64,000 nt of DNA from Neoechinorhynchus agilis (GCA_051530055.1 CM121343.1:6200001-6264000); one strand, 5' to 3'; positions 47,301 through 59,371 are shown, numbered from the stretch's first letter. Notes: generated from the letters alone by a model not told the origin. Made by a program: numbers and translations.

Positions 47301-50166
47301 TGAGATCGTTCGACAAATCCCAGACGAGAAATTAATAGGTATGTGATTTTAATCAGACAAATGACAGCTCAGTGGAAATGTTTGAAAAAAATAAGGATAT
47401 TCTTAGTCATTTAAAGTGTTAAAAAATGACAAAATGTACTTTGAGGTTTCAATTTTATTTGGTTATGATTCCATTTGGCAGATTTCTTGGAATCTTGTTG
47501 ATTTATCTATTAATTAGAGAAGTGTTTAGAAGTCTACATCCGCGGTCGAAATAATTATTTCTATTAAAGACGTTCTGCGAACCTCGTCGGGTTTTGTTTA
47601 CTAACAAACTGAGATGATGAACCCTTTAAGAGGTTCGTAGAACGTCTTTTTAATCGAAATAATTATTTCGACCGAGGGTGTAGACTTCTAACCATAATAA
47701 TTCTCTAATCACATTCCCTCCGGTATCTCACATATCGACAATTAGAGAAGTAACTTATCGTTAGCATCGGCCACTTTTTCAATTTTATTTGGTTATGATT
47801 CCATTTGGCAGATTTCTCGGAATCTTGTTGATTTATCTATTAATTAGAGAAGTGTTTAGAAGTCTACATCCGCGGTCGAAATAATTATTTCGATCAAAGA
47901 CGTTCTGCGAACCTCGTCGGGTTTTGTTTACTAACAAACTGAGATGATGAACCCTTTAAGAGGTTCGTAGAACGTCTTTTTAATCGAAATAATTATTTCG
48001 ACCGAGGGTGTAGACTTCTAACCATAATAATTCTCTAATCACATTCCCTCCGGTATCTCACATATCGACAATTAGAGAAGTAACTTATCGTTAGCATCGG
48101 CCACTTTTTCAATTTTATTTGGTTATGATTCCATTTGGCAGATTTCTCGGAATCTTGTTGATTTATCTATTAATTAGAGAAGTCTACATCCGCGGTCGAA
48201 ATAATTATTTCGATTAAAGACGTTCTGCGAACCTCGTCGGGTTTTGTTTACTAACAAACTGAGATGATGAACCCTTTAAGAGGTTCGTAGAACGTCTTTT
48301 TAATCGAAATAATTATTTCGACCGAGGGTGTAGACTTCTAACCATAATAATTCTCTAATCACATTCCCTCCGGTATCTCACATATCGACAATTAGAGAAG
48401 TAACTTATCGTTAGCATCGGCCACTTTTTCAATTTTATTTGGTTATGATTCCATTTGGCAGATTTCTCGGAATCTTGTTGATTTATCTATTAATTAGAGA
48501 AGTGTTTAGAAGTCTACATCCGCGGTCGAAATAATTATTTCGATTAAAGACGTTCTGCGAACCTCGTCGGGTTTTGTTCTAAAATACTGGATGATGAACC
48601 CGACGAGGTTCGTAGAACGTCTTTTTAATCGAAATAATTATTTCGACCGAGGGTGTAGACTTCTAACCATAATAATTCTCTAATCACATTCCCTCCGGTA
48701 TCTCACATATCGACAATTAGAGAAGTAACTTATCGTAAGCATCGGTCACTTTTTCAATTTTATTTGGTTATGATTCCATTTGGCAGATTTCTCGGAATCT
48801 TGTTGATTTATCTATTAATTAGAGAAGTGTTTAGAAGTCTACATCCGCGGTCGAAATAATTATTTCGATCAAAGACGTTCTGCGAACCTCGTCGGGTTTT
48901 GTTTACTAACAAACTGAGATGATGAACCCTTTAAGAGGTTCGTAGAACGTCTTTTTAATCGAAATAATTATTTCGACCGAGGGTGTAGACTTCTAACCAT
49001 AATAATTCTCTAATCACATTCCCTCCGGTATCTCACATATCGACAATTAGAGAAATAACTTATCGTAAGCATCGGTCACTTTGAGAAGCTTAAAGCAATG
49101 CTCAATGGCGTAAAAGATACGTTATATCAGAAGTGGTCATTTTATAATCTGCCTTTATTACTTAGACAAAGGGTTTAGTTCTCTTTATCGTTGCATTAAA
49201 GAAAGCACAAAAAGATTAAATCTCATCATAAAGGTGACAATGTACAAAAAATTATAGATTTAATTTTTAAGGTCGCCAAAACAATTAATTTAGCTAAATT
49301 TGAATGATTCAATTATACGATATTAAAAAATTACCGATATATTATTTTTCTTTATAGAACGCATAGTTTGAGAAATTAAAAGCTTTATCTATAAGGATTT
49401 TTGTCAGTATTTTGCCAATGAGCGTTCTCGATGGCGTTATTTAGGTTCCGTCGCCGAGGCTCTCTTTGATTATGAAGCACGAAACTCAGATGAGATTTCA
49501 ATGAGGAAAGGTGATAGGATTGTGATTCGTGAAACTCGATTGGCTGATCCTGGTTGGTGGAAAGGTCGTAACGATGGTAGCATTGGAGTGTTTCCTGCTG
49601 GATACGTGCAAATCTTTTTGCAAGATTTATCCCAAGCTTCAAGTAGCAATGATCCAAGATTGATACACGTGGACGAAGCTGTGAACGACGACAATCCATA
49701 TCCACAATGTGGATTAAGCCTTAAAAATTCAGAACTTAGTTTTGAGCAGACAAGTAACAATAAAGCAACGCCTGATACGTTCTCCGATTCCTTGATGCCA
49801 TCTTCGGAAGCAGGTGAAACCTGTCAGAAGCGAATTAACGAGCAAGATGGAGTCTTGAGCAGCAATGCGCATTCTTCGCCGAGTTCCAATTCGACAAACA
49901 ACGTTAGGAGAAAAGAAGATGAAATGAGATGCCAAAGGAAGATAATTGACGACTCTACCGAGCGATTGTTGAAGACCGAAGAGCAAGTTTGTGAATTGAG
50001 GAAGGAAGTAATGGATATTAAAGAACGAATGTCTAAAATGGAAAGTAAATTCCAAATGAAGATTGAACAATTAAAATCGTCGATAGAGTTCCTGGTCGGC
50101 AGTTGGCGCGCGTCGTCAGAAACTAGTCCAACAAATGAAAAAATGAACAAAGAAGAGGGCAAATAA
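44331..50166 (+). CDS. SH3-domain protein with C-terminal coiled coil
   Basis: Four exons: 44331-44763, 45141-45683, 45904-46007 and 49408-50166, all with GT-AG borders that keep frame. The first two are rich in Arg, Ser and Pro and probably disordered, apart from a folded-looking segment PKAITLALMPEEDDELHQLY to VPKHMVRPC. Exon 3 plus the start of exon 4 (VAEAQRGYSPMYDGHLHVDI, GDVIVVREI) may be a degenerate SH3-like fold. Exon 4 has a clear SH3 domain: EALFDYEARNSDEISMRKGD, GWWKGRNDGSIGVFPAGYVQ. A short coiled coil follows (KTEEQVCELRKEVMDIKERM). It is probably a cytoskeletal or signalling adaptor; I do not name the family. The last intron is 3.4 kb in a gene set where introns are typically 50 nt, and it contains a fold-back array. 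Confidence 0.75.
45711..45857. repeat. hairpin element in an intron of the SH3 gene
   Basis: Arms start ACTTTCTTTTGGTAGTT and end AACTACCAAAAGAAAGT; inner arms CCGATATTTCAC and GTGAAATATCGG. The loop has GCAAGTGTTTACGACGT (45769-45785), shared exactly with H1 and H5. It occupies most of the 45684-45903 intron. Confidence 0.85.
46780..46830. repeat. short dispersed repeat fragment
   Basis: GGCGAAACATCTTTATCCTC and flanking bases match 3959-4003, indicating a dispersed family not otherwise described here. Confidence 0.45.
47448..49083. repeat. tandem array of five fold-back units in the SH3-gene intron
   Basis: Units of 330, 330, 320, 325 and about 330 bp start at 47448, 47778, 48108, 48428 and 48753 with TTCAATTTTATTTGGTTATG. 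Each contains an inverted repeat of about 165 bp (first at 47527-47691): AGAAGTCTACATCCGCGGTC and CGAAATAATTATTTCGA on the left, complementary sequence on the right, with apex CTAACAAACTGAGATGATGA. The apex of unit 4 differs (CTAAAATACTGGATGATGAA), matching the half-element at 16443. All units lie within one intron. Confidence 0.95.
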
Positions 50167-51333
50167 GTTAAAACATTATACGTGTGTACTTGTTTGATTT
50201 CGGTAAATATATCACGTCGCACAAAAATGCCGATCATCCATTTTTAATGAGTTTTGCTCATTAACTCAAATGCTCATTAGGTCCATAAATTGACTCAAAT
50301 GCCATAATTAGAAGAAAAAATATTAATGGAACGTCATTGTAGGAATAGATTTATAAACAGCTTTTAAATAAAAAATAAATCATTTCCCAAAACTTCTTTA
50401 AATCATAAAGAAAAATGATTTAATTTGACTAATATTTCGTCCTCTACGTGAAATATCTTTCTAATTAATTTTTTTTATTTTGCCTGATCAGAAACAATCT
50501 ATAACATCTTATTTAAGAGATAGGATGGGTAATTTAAAGAAATCATCGATTTATAAATTCTTAAGATTCTTATAATCTCACATCTTCATTGAGCGGCAGT
50601 GCTTTTATAGGTCAATGCACACAATTTGCAGAAAACAACTAAAAATGATTTATAACTCTGTAGAAAAGCAAATGAACACGAGTGCGACGATATACTTTAA
50701 AAATGAGAAAAAGATTAGAAAGCAATCCGATGCGTTTAGGGGGTTAATAAAATTCTAAGCTAAAATAGAAAAAAATTGATATTCAAGTAGTTACGCAATT
50801 TTTAGTAAAAGAGAAGATTTCGTTTTTTATTTCTGCGATAAATCAGATAATTACGTATAATTTTTTTATCCAAACAACGAAAAGAAAATAAGCAATTGTT
50901 CGTGCCAGATTAGATTGGCGATCAAATTCCGCAATTGTGATTTTTAAAGTATTATTAAAAATTATTTTTTTGACCCTGAAATTAGAAGAACAGCAATGGA
51001 CGAAATTAAATTTCCGCGATAATTAATAAAAAAAGATACCGATTTCGATAGGTTAAACGTTCAAAGTGAGTTGAAAGTGAAGAGGTTAAATTTAGTAACG
51101 TGTATAAAAACCGTGAGTACAGATTGAGAAGGGCTTTTTCTCTTGAAGAAAAGGTTCAGGCGATATTAACAAAGTGAACTTCTTGCATATGCAAATGGAC
51201 ACTCCCATAGCGGCTAAACGAAGATCGTTGTTTTCTCGAGTAGAATTTGATTGAAACAATATTATGGCATAGTGTGAAATTTAAACTTGCAATGGTTTTA
51301 GGTCATCTATAATATACGACGACCGGGTTCATA
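50167..51333. other. AT-rich convergent intergenic region
   Basis: Between the 3' ends of the SH3 and epsin genes. No ORF or repeat I can support. Confidence 0.45.
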
Positions 51334-53051
51334 TTATGCAAACGGGTTTGGTTTTGATTCACCTGCTGCTTGACCGCTGTTACTGGTGTTTTTAGTATTA
51401 CTCGATAATTCATTAAGTGTAGGTCCACGATTGGCAGCTGAAGCAAATGGATTCGAAGTGGACGGGAAGGCAGGTCGACTTTGTGGCATAGTAAGTGGAT
51501 TGCTGGTGGACGAGGAACCAGTTGCGAGAAATGGATTTTTGCTTCGTTCTTCATGCAAATTCGAGATTAAGTCATCTAAATTGACGAGGTCTTTATGCTC
51601 GCCTAAGAAGTCATCCGAACGGGATCCTGGTAATTTAGCTGATTTATGTTCAGTACTCGTAGATTCCAGTTTGTTTGCCGAAGGTGCCAATGCACCAGTC
51701 AGGTTATAGTAATCGAATGATTGACCAGAAGATTCCGTATGTTCAGGTGAGGAGACTTTTACATTATCAAATAAATCGTTCAGCTCCTTAAAGCTGTTTT
51801 ACTTATGTGTACACGCTCCTGCCTCTTAAGCAAAGCAGCCGTGGTGATGTCAATACCTTTAGACTCTGTTGATTCCTTACTCGACGGAGGTATGGAACTA
51901 GAGTCAGTGGTCTTAAGAATTGCGGTTCCTGGTAATCCCCATGGATCCTCTTCAATACTTCCCTTATCGGATGCAGCCAGAGGCTCCCAAGGACCTGAAG
52001 GAGTGTTCCAAATGTCGCGATTTTTTTGAGACGAACTAGGATCGTAGTAGTGCTGGCTTATCCACGGATTAGCGGATACTGGTCGGTTATGCAGGTTACT
52101 GCCACTTGCACTCTCCGTGCCTACTACGTTCAATAATGGCCAATCTGTACTAGATGTTTCCTTACCACTTCCTTCGGCTCCGGTACTTGGTTTCGAATCG
52201 GCCCAAACATCAAAAAGCCCGACAATGTCACTTTCGCTGGCGTGTTTACCCGTATCATGCAAAAGAGATTTTTGATGGGGCTGATTGGAGGCAGGTTCAC
52301 CTTTGTCGTTACGTAAAGATTCTGACATTGCCAATGAAAGCTTTATATAATCGGATTTTCTAAGCTTCTCCTCTTCATCGGCTTCCTGTTTGGAAAGAGC
52401 TAAAGCCAACTGAACCTGTAAAGCTTCTTCCTCAGCATTCTCAGGGCGGGCGTAATCTTTAAAATGAAGTGGATCAGCTTCATATTGAACATAGATACCA
52501 CCGTCATAAGCAGGAAAACTAGATGATTCGAAATTGGCTGCTCGAACGGAGGAAGCCGCTAAATTCGACTCATAGCCTACCGGTTGGCCATGTTCTTGAG
52601 CAAACCTCTGTCTCAAAGCTTCAGCTTTGGCTCGTTCATTCTTAAGCCGCTCATCGTCTTTCAAAAGTGCAACCAATTGCTTAGCCTTTTCACGAACATT
52701 TAAACCTTGGTCCTTGTTACCTTCGATGTATTGGAAATCCTTTAGAGTTTGAATTGCAAAGATATTTTCTTTACATTGTTGGGCAACCCTGCGACTACCG
52801 TATTTAACGAGATAATCGAGTAAAACCAGTGACTTATAGACATGCCGCCAATTGCGTCCATGATCATTCAACCGTTTCCATACAATTGCCATAATTTCGG
52901 AAAACGCAACCATATTATAGGTGAGCTCGGCAATATTCTGCATCAGAGTCGTCGATGGGCCCCATGGATCATTTGATGTGGCTTCTCGGACTTTTCGAGC
53001 AGCATCAGAGTAATTGTAGACCACGTTTTTGATATTTCGTCGAACACTCAT
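51334..53051 (-). CDS. EPN: epsin, endocytic adaptor
   Basis: Clathrin adaptor binding PtdIns(4,5)P2 and ubiquitinated cargo. The ATG at 53049-53051 gives MSVRRNIKNVVYNYSDAARK, the start of an ENTH domain (about residues 1-150) with VREATSNDPWGPS, WRHVYKSLVLLDYLVKYGS and QTLKDFQYIEG. Two ubiquitin-interacting motifs follow (EEALQVQLALALSKQEADE and YIKLSLAMSESLRN), then DPW/NPW-type AP-2 motifs (NPWIS, EEDPWGLPG), a clathrin-box-like LVNLDDL and three NPF motifs (KNPF, SNPF, and PNPFA at the C-terminus) for EH-domain partners. The large first exon is followed by an intron near 51770-51850; donor GTCTAAAG and acceptor AAACAG join ESTD to SFKELNDLFDNV in frame, my best guess. About 550 residues, usual for epsins. 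Transcribed divergently from SMC3. Confidence 0.93.
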
Positions 53052-53510
53052 CGATTACCACCTAAATCGTCTTCTATTGAATCTAAAATTCAATATCGCT
53101 GGCCAAGTCGCCACCACCACCTCACGGAGCACGCAATTTAACGGAAAAAGGCGCTGGATTTGAAACGAACGAGCAACGTGCACTCCGCTACGACGACGAC
53201 GACGACGATGATGTCACTCATTAATCATGAATATCCGCCTGAGGAGGTGAAAGACGACTCTCACGCTGAGAAGGATCATTCAGACTTGAGTTTCATCCAC
53301 CAAGTGCAGCAGAGTACACAAGTTGAAATCAGTTAAATAGTCTTCTCGCATTACATAACAATGAAACTGACAGATGCTTGGAAAACAGCGCGCATTTGAA
53401 AATGGCGAACGCGCTATGACGTCATTTCATTTGACCGAGAGGGCGATTATGACGCGCGCGCGCGACATGGAAGCCTTTTGCGCCCACTGCGCCCTGGATT
53501 CGCCGCCCAA
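53052..53510. promoter_or_regulatory. shared divergent promoter region, epsin and SMC3
   Basis: The start codons of epsin (minus) and SMC3 (plus) are 460 bp apart, head to head. The region is more GC-rich than its surroundings and includes a (CGA)n run at about 53193-53207 and a CG-repeat at about 53454-53465. A bidirectional promoter is inferred from layout only. Confidence 0.5.
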
Positions 53511-53514
53511 ATGA
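53467..53514 (+). promoter_or_regulatory. upstream ORF overlapping the SMC3 start
   Basis: An ATG at 53467 opens a 15-codon frame (MEAFCAHCALDSPPK) whose TGA overlaps the SMC3 ATG as ATGA at 53511-53514. If it lies in the mRNA leader it could impose reinitiation. Whether the transcript includes it is not visible. Confidence 0.35.
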
Positions 53515-56500
53515 GACTTAAAAAGTTAACTATAACGAACTTTACTTCGTATCAAGATTCGGGCGGTTCCGTGGATTTCGATCCACGTCTGAACGTCATC
53601 GTCGGTAGGAATGGGTCGGGTAAGAGCAACATTTTCCGGGCGGTCGAGTTCGTCCTGTGTGACTCAAAAAGTGAAGATGGAAAACTGGCTTTTCTCAACA
53701 CAAACGTGAATCCAGAACTTGGAATGTCGGTGGAAATGATATTGTCATCTCGTGGAGAAGATACGATTTCTGGTGGCGAGACCAGCGTTAAGAGAGTCAT
53801 GCAAGGCAATAAAGATCAATATTACGTTAATGGTAAACTAGCATCCAAAATGCAAGTGGCCAATCTATTACAGGCTTCTGGTCTTAGTGCTTCTAATCCT
53901 TATTTTATCGTTAAACAAAGCAAAATTAATGAAGTCGCTACTGCTCCTGATTCCATGCGGTTGCAGATATTCTATGATGTCATTGGTGCCAGTTATTACG
54001 AAAGGAAACGGGATGAAACTACTAATATAATGGCAAGCGCTGGGATGACCATTCAAAGGATATGCCACTTATCATCGACGTCATTACTGTTGATTTTGTT
54101 AAAGGGTTTTGTCATCCTGAAATTATTCGCTGCAAAATAGAAAATTAAAGTTTTTGCTTAATCATTGGTTCGAACTTATGCCGGTATGAAAGTATCATTG
54201 GGATGTTCTTTCAAAAGTTTTATCCTTTTTCTAAGCAGAATAAAAGCAAGGTTTATGGAGAGAAATCTGTTAATTATTGGGAATTTTTGCTGAAAAAAAG
54301 AAGCGTCGCTCACAATGATTTGAACGGTTAACTTATTAACTTTTTTTTAATTTTTGCGTTTATTTGCGAACGTGGTAACGAGTGCATTTTTGTGATTTTT
54401 TTATATCCCTACGGATCTCTTAAATTTATTTCCACATTACTAGAACACTTGTTTATAAAATTCTTTCAAAAAATTTTGCGTTTATACTAAGAACTATAAT
54501 TTCGTTAGCTCATTATTTTTTAAATTCCCATTTTTGGAATTTATTTTTCATCCAAATGGTTTTATTTATTGGATATTTGTAATTTTCACTCATCTTACAT
54601 ACGCCCTCAAGATTTCTTTTCTCAATGAAGCTGACTGTCTATTGTGGCTGCAGTAAAGCGCCGTTGATGTGTGGCTTAAATCAAAACTTCGAGTTTATAG
54701 ATAATAGTCTCAAAACCTATGAAAATGATAAGGATGAATTTATAAAGTACTTAAAATTAGAAGCAGATAAGGGTTATTTATTGACGTCGATTGTGGACTC
54801 AGAGATTGACGATGCGCAGTCTCGGTTGGATCGTTTGTTTGACAGTCGCGAGGAGCTTGCAAAAGCATCGGATAAAATAAACCATGAGATGTGTAATTTA
54901 TCGTCGCTGGTCGCTGAGAAGGAACAAAAGCTTCGTTCATTACAACTTGAATTGGAAGGTTACCAGAACGAGCAACGAGTTTTGGCTCAAGGCTCTCGTT
55001 CATTGTACGAGCAGCAGTGTAATTTGGATGCAATGCTGGAAACTGCTATCAAAAGAATTGACTCTTATGAAAGCAACCACATCATGAAGATTGCGGAATG
55101 TGACAAAAAAATTGAGAACATAAAACAGAGTATTATGAAATCAAAAGAAGAAATTGAACATTTAGACGTATCTCTAAAGGGGAAAATGGACCTAAAAGTT
55201 AAGGCCGAACATCGACTTAAAACGCTATTCGATTCGGGTATTGATGTCTCAAAAGCTAGCGATGCTAAGGAAATAAAGGATTCGGTTGGAAAGGAGATGC
55301 GAGCTAAAAAGGCAGAGATGCGTAAATTTGAGAATCAAATTAAAAACGAAAACCGCAGTTTAAATGAGATGAAGGATTCTCTACCGGAGAAGGAGACGGG
55401 AATTGAAGCTGCCCTTGCGGATCTCAGCGCTCAATATACGATACTAGAGGATTGGAAAATGAAGTTTGCCAAAGCTCGTCAAAATGTCATAGAAGCTACG
55501 GAGGAGAAGCAAAAAGTTCTTCATAACGAAACCGCAGCTAAAGTAAAGATAAATGAAATCAAGGATCACCTGCGTGATTTACGTGTTCAGTTGGCGCGAT
55601 GGGTTGGTGAAAGGGTCGTCCATGGTGCTGATTGCATGCAAGAGATGATTTCGTCTTTAAAGAAGTCTAAGAAGCATCTAGAATTGGTTGCTGGTTATAG
55701 AGGTCTATTAATTGACATTATATCGACGGAAAAAGTGTTTTATTCCGCCATAGAAGTCACAGCCCGTGGTCGGTTATTTTCCCACATAGTCGATACCGAC
55801 AAGAACGCTGCTGCTTTAGTCCATGAATACAATTTGCGGAAATACGGTGGAGTAGTCAACATTGTACCATTGAATAAAGTCGTACGAACAGACGCACTGT
55901 CACTAATAGCGGCATGTAAGCAATCCAAATATCTTAAGTTTCCACTTTTTTCCAAGATCCGATGCCCAAAAGACGTTGAAGCCGCCGTGCAGCACATACT
56001 TGGACGATATGTATTGACGAACAATTTCTTTAAAGGAACCCAGGAAGCTATAGATTATGGTGTCAAATGCGTTTCAATCGAAGGAGATCGCATGACTGAA
56101 CCTGGCTTCTTAGACGGTGGTTTCATCGATCCAAGGAATTCAAAAATAGCCGCTCGAGAGCGATATTTAGCTCTGAATCAAACGCTAAAGGAACTGGAAC
56201 TTGACTTGACTCAAATGGACGAGAGACTGAATGCTGTCGATGCTCGTTTAAACGTGGTAACGTGTGAGATGACGGATATGTCTACTAACGTGAACAATGA
56301 AGAGAAAATGTACCAAAAATTGAATATCGAGTACAGGACGCTACAAAAAGGGTTTATCGAATTGAAAGAAAAAATTAAAGTTGGCGAAAAAAAGATAAAA
56401 TCTCTCGAAGCGACTAAATTAGAATTGAGCCAAGTCTTAAATATTCTGTCTTCTGAGCTATCTGCTCCAGATTCTGAATTAGAAATTATATCTGGAAAGA

Positions 56501-58459
56501 ATATTAGATTAATGAACGATGATATTGAACGAATTACTGAGAAGAAGAAATTACTCGAAGGAAATCTTCTATCATTGATTGATTCAATGGAACGTACCAT
56601 TCTTGATAAGCATGCACTGTCCCAGAAAAGTTCAAAAAGCAGCGCAGAAGTAACTTTGGATAAATCGAAGATCGACATGCTTAAGGAGAATAAAAATGAA
56701 CTTACAAAACGCATTCTAGAGCATGAAGATGATGTTAAGAAGATTTCAGATCGCATCCAACAGCAGAACTCTACAATCGAATCAGTAACCCAAGAATTGC
56801 AGTCATTAAAGGAAAAAGAAGATTTTCTGAATGTGGACATTCAAAAAAGTCGAAGCGCGTTAGTCCACTGGTTTGTGATCCAATATTCATTACTATTTGG
56901 ATGGGTTTTTTAATTAGAAATTATTTTATGCCATGCTTAAAAGATGGAATTCGTAAATTGATTTTATAAAATGAAAATTACAGAAACTTTATCTATGAAC
57001 GAAAACATAACCAGTACATCATCAAGATTATTTGTTGCACTAAAAACTTCCATGTCCTGTGTGTTCATTGCTTATCTTTATAATTGTCTTCTTTTAGAAA
57101 AATTAATTTATTCGTTCAACGCCTTCTTCATTCCCGGATTATCTTTACTTCCACAGTTGCTATTATTCCAAACGAAAAAAGCGCTTTCACTTTCCGTAAA
57201 GAAGAAACAATACCTACAACAAAATATGTCAAATAGATCTTGTTAATTTTAGTTGACGCGAATAATAACTATCATACTAGGTGCTGGTGACCATAATCCC
57301 CGGATAAAACATATTTTGAATTGAGATATTTCGAAAAAGGAAGCCTAGATTTATCGATCATCCAACTGGTTTTTCTTGTTTGGTATTGTATGCCTCTAGT
57401 TCGCGTGTATTTTTAGATGACTGATGAGATGAGGCTTCCTCTTTCGAAATATCTCAATTCAAAATATGTTTTATTCGAGGAATACAACTCTATCATCTTG
57501 AAGGATTTTTTGCAAGGGAGGAGGGTCCAGACAGATTCCCTTTTAGTGGTTAAACCTTATTAAAAAAATTTCGTTTGAAAAGTGTATCACAAATTAGTGG
57601 AATATCAAAACTTTATGAAAAGGCAGCATTTTTACATGATCAAATCGAGAAATTGAATGGACGAAAAATAGAAATCGGCGTATCTACGAGTGATTCCAAA
57701 GAAAGGTGCAGTGGCATTCCTAGACATGAGTATTCAAAGAAAATTGACGAGATTAATCATGAGTTGGAGAAGTATAAGACATTGAACAAAAACGCGTTAG
57801 GAGATTATAAAGATTTTACTCTAAGACGCGAGGAACTTCGGAATCGATTTTGTCAGGCTGAAAGTGAAGGTATGGTAATTGACAACTTTTTAAAATTATC
57901 CGACGAAGCTAAAGCTCGGGTATTGAATGATAAATTTCAAGAATTTAGCACTAAGTTTACAGCAATGTTTCAAAAATTAATACCGACCGGTCATGCCAGT
58001 TTAACAGTGATGAAGATTTTAAATGCTACTTCAAGTGCGAGTACTAGTACAGCGGTTGAAGAAGGTAGTATTCCAAGTCAGATACCAAGTAATTGCGTGG
58101 GACTCGGGATTCATGTACGATTTAATCTAGATCAGAAATATGTTAGGAGTATCGAGGAATTATCGGGAGGACAAAAAACCGTTGTTGCAGTTGCGATAAT
58201 ACTTGCCCTTCAACAAGTGAATCCTGCTCCTTTTTACATTTTCGATGAAATCGACCAAGCATTGGATGATGAGTACAGAAGTGCAGTTACAACTTTAATA
58301 CATGAAATGTCTCGAACATCTCAGTGTCTTACAACAACATTCCGACCTGAACTTATTAATCTTGCTGACAAGTTGATTGGTGTTTCTTTTCAGAACAAAA
58401 CAAGTTCCATGCGGGATATCGAACGAAAAACCGCTCTTGAGTTCGTTTCAAAAACTTAA
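53511..58459 (+). CDS. SMC3: cohesin subunit SMC3
   Basis: ATPase arm of the cohesin ring. The ATG at 53511 gives MRLKKLTITNFTSYQDSGG, then Walker A VGRNGSGKSN and NPYFIVKQSKINEVATAPDS. An intron of about 600 bp (borders unresolved, about 54060-54690) leads to the N-arm coiled coil, the hinge (VAGYRGLLIDIISTEKVFYS, GRLFSHIVDTDK, CVSIEGDRMTEPGFLDGGFI) and the C-arm. After an insert at 56863-57602 comes the C-terminal head: IPTGHASLTVMK, the signature LSGGQKTVVAVAIILALQQ, Walker B PAPFYIFDEIDQALD and TTTFRPELINLADKLIGV. The two arms are each about 340 residues, so the coiled coil is intact. The codons skipped after SRSAL depend on how the insert is removed; both options considered keep frame. 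Confidence 0.93.
56863..57602. mobile_element. TA-flanked inverted-repeat insert forming the second SMC3 intron
   Basis: Flanked by TA at 56861-62 and 57603-04. Ends: GTCCACTGGTTTGTGAT on the left and ATCACAAATTAGTGGAA on the right (14 of 16 central positions complementary). Exact removal with one TA joins GCG TTA to TCA AAA in frame. A GT in the left repeat (CTG|GTTTGTG) and an AG in the right repeat (AATTAG|TGG) also give an in-frame canonical intron. A family-A hairpin is nested inside. Internal sequence has no recognised protein. Confidence 0.6.
57298..57483. repeat. hairpin element H10 (family A), nested in the SMC3 intron
   Basis: Arms begin CCCCGGATAAAACATATTTTG and mirror it at the right end. 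Stem core GAGATATTTCGAAAAAGGAA and complement AGGCTTCCTCTTTCGAAATA, as in H5 and H7; the loop (about 80 nt) is different. Confidence 0.85.
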
Positions 58460-59371
58460 AAGGCGAATTAGAAGATATGTGAGCAATGACACAATAAAGG
58501 TGATTCGTAATTTATCTCAAATCATTTAAAACGGAAATTACGCATTCCACCGAATTTTCGAGATGGTATGCATAATTTTTTAATCTTTGCCTTTGAATTA
58601 TTTGTAAGAAAATTCAGTTCATATATCGCGAAGCCTTCGTTTATTTCGTAATTATTATCAATCTTAGTAGCGATTGAAAAGACCAAATAAACATGATATA
58701 AAAACTTATTATTGGAAATTATTTGATCTACAATTTCTTGTCGATTTAATTATGTTTAAATTTAAAAACAATCGGAGAAATTGTATACTTCATGCCAAGA
58801 AGGAAAAACTAAAAGGCCGAGGAAGATATGTCCTAAATCAGAATTAATAGAACCGGCTTGCCAGTAAAAACATTTAGGTTTAGATAAAATTGAACAAAGT
58901 TGCAAACTGAATTTTTTTAACCAAAATTATTTATAATTTCGTGTTGGAACCCAATACTTCTTCGTCTTTAAGTTTCCATAGCCACCAGAATGCTTTTGCT
59001 GGAATATTCAAAACTGACATTAGTTTCGCATTCTTTCATTCGTTGATTTTTTTGTATATTGCATTTCCTGATTCGGTTTACACGTCGATGATTGTTCTAA
59101 GCAATCGTTTTGAAAATTTATAATCAATATTATGCGTTCTTCAAACTTTGTTGTATTTCCGGTCCGAATAAAGTTCATCGGGACTACAATGTAAAAGAAC
59201 GTTAATCCTTGAAGTATCAACTCGTGTGAGTATCAAACTGAGGACATGTTCATCAAATAACAGCAAATTAGGACGATTATCGGAGTTTAGCCGTGCAATA
59301 TCACAAAATGACGTTACTATGGTAATGGTTTTCGATTTTAAAATGGACTTAGCTAGAAGTACGTATTTACC
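58460..59371. other. intergenic region downstream of SMC3
   Basis: AATAAA-like signals at 58491 and 58687 follow the SMC3 stop. No supported gene; the two small ORFs at 58941-59220 on opposite strands are probably chance. Confidence 0.4.

Noticed and set aside
51780-51830. A 16-nt intron in epsin (GTAAAACAGCTTTAAG)
   Set aside because: It does not restore the frame; a GTCTAAAG donor with an AAACAG acceptor gives an in-frame intron of ordinary size.
53511-55620. SMC3 lacking part of its N-terminal coiled coil
   Set aside because: By length, both arms come to about 340 residues, so the non-coding block at 54060-54690 is an intron, not a lost exon.
56211-56840. Long minus-strand ORF opposite SMC3
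   Set aside because: Shadow of the SMC3 coiled coil; composition mirrors GAA/AAA-rich codons.
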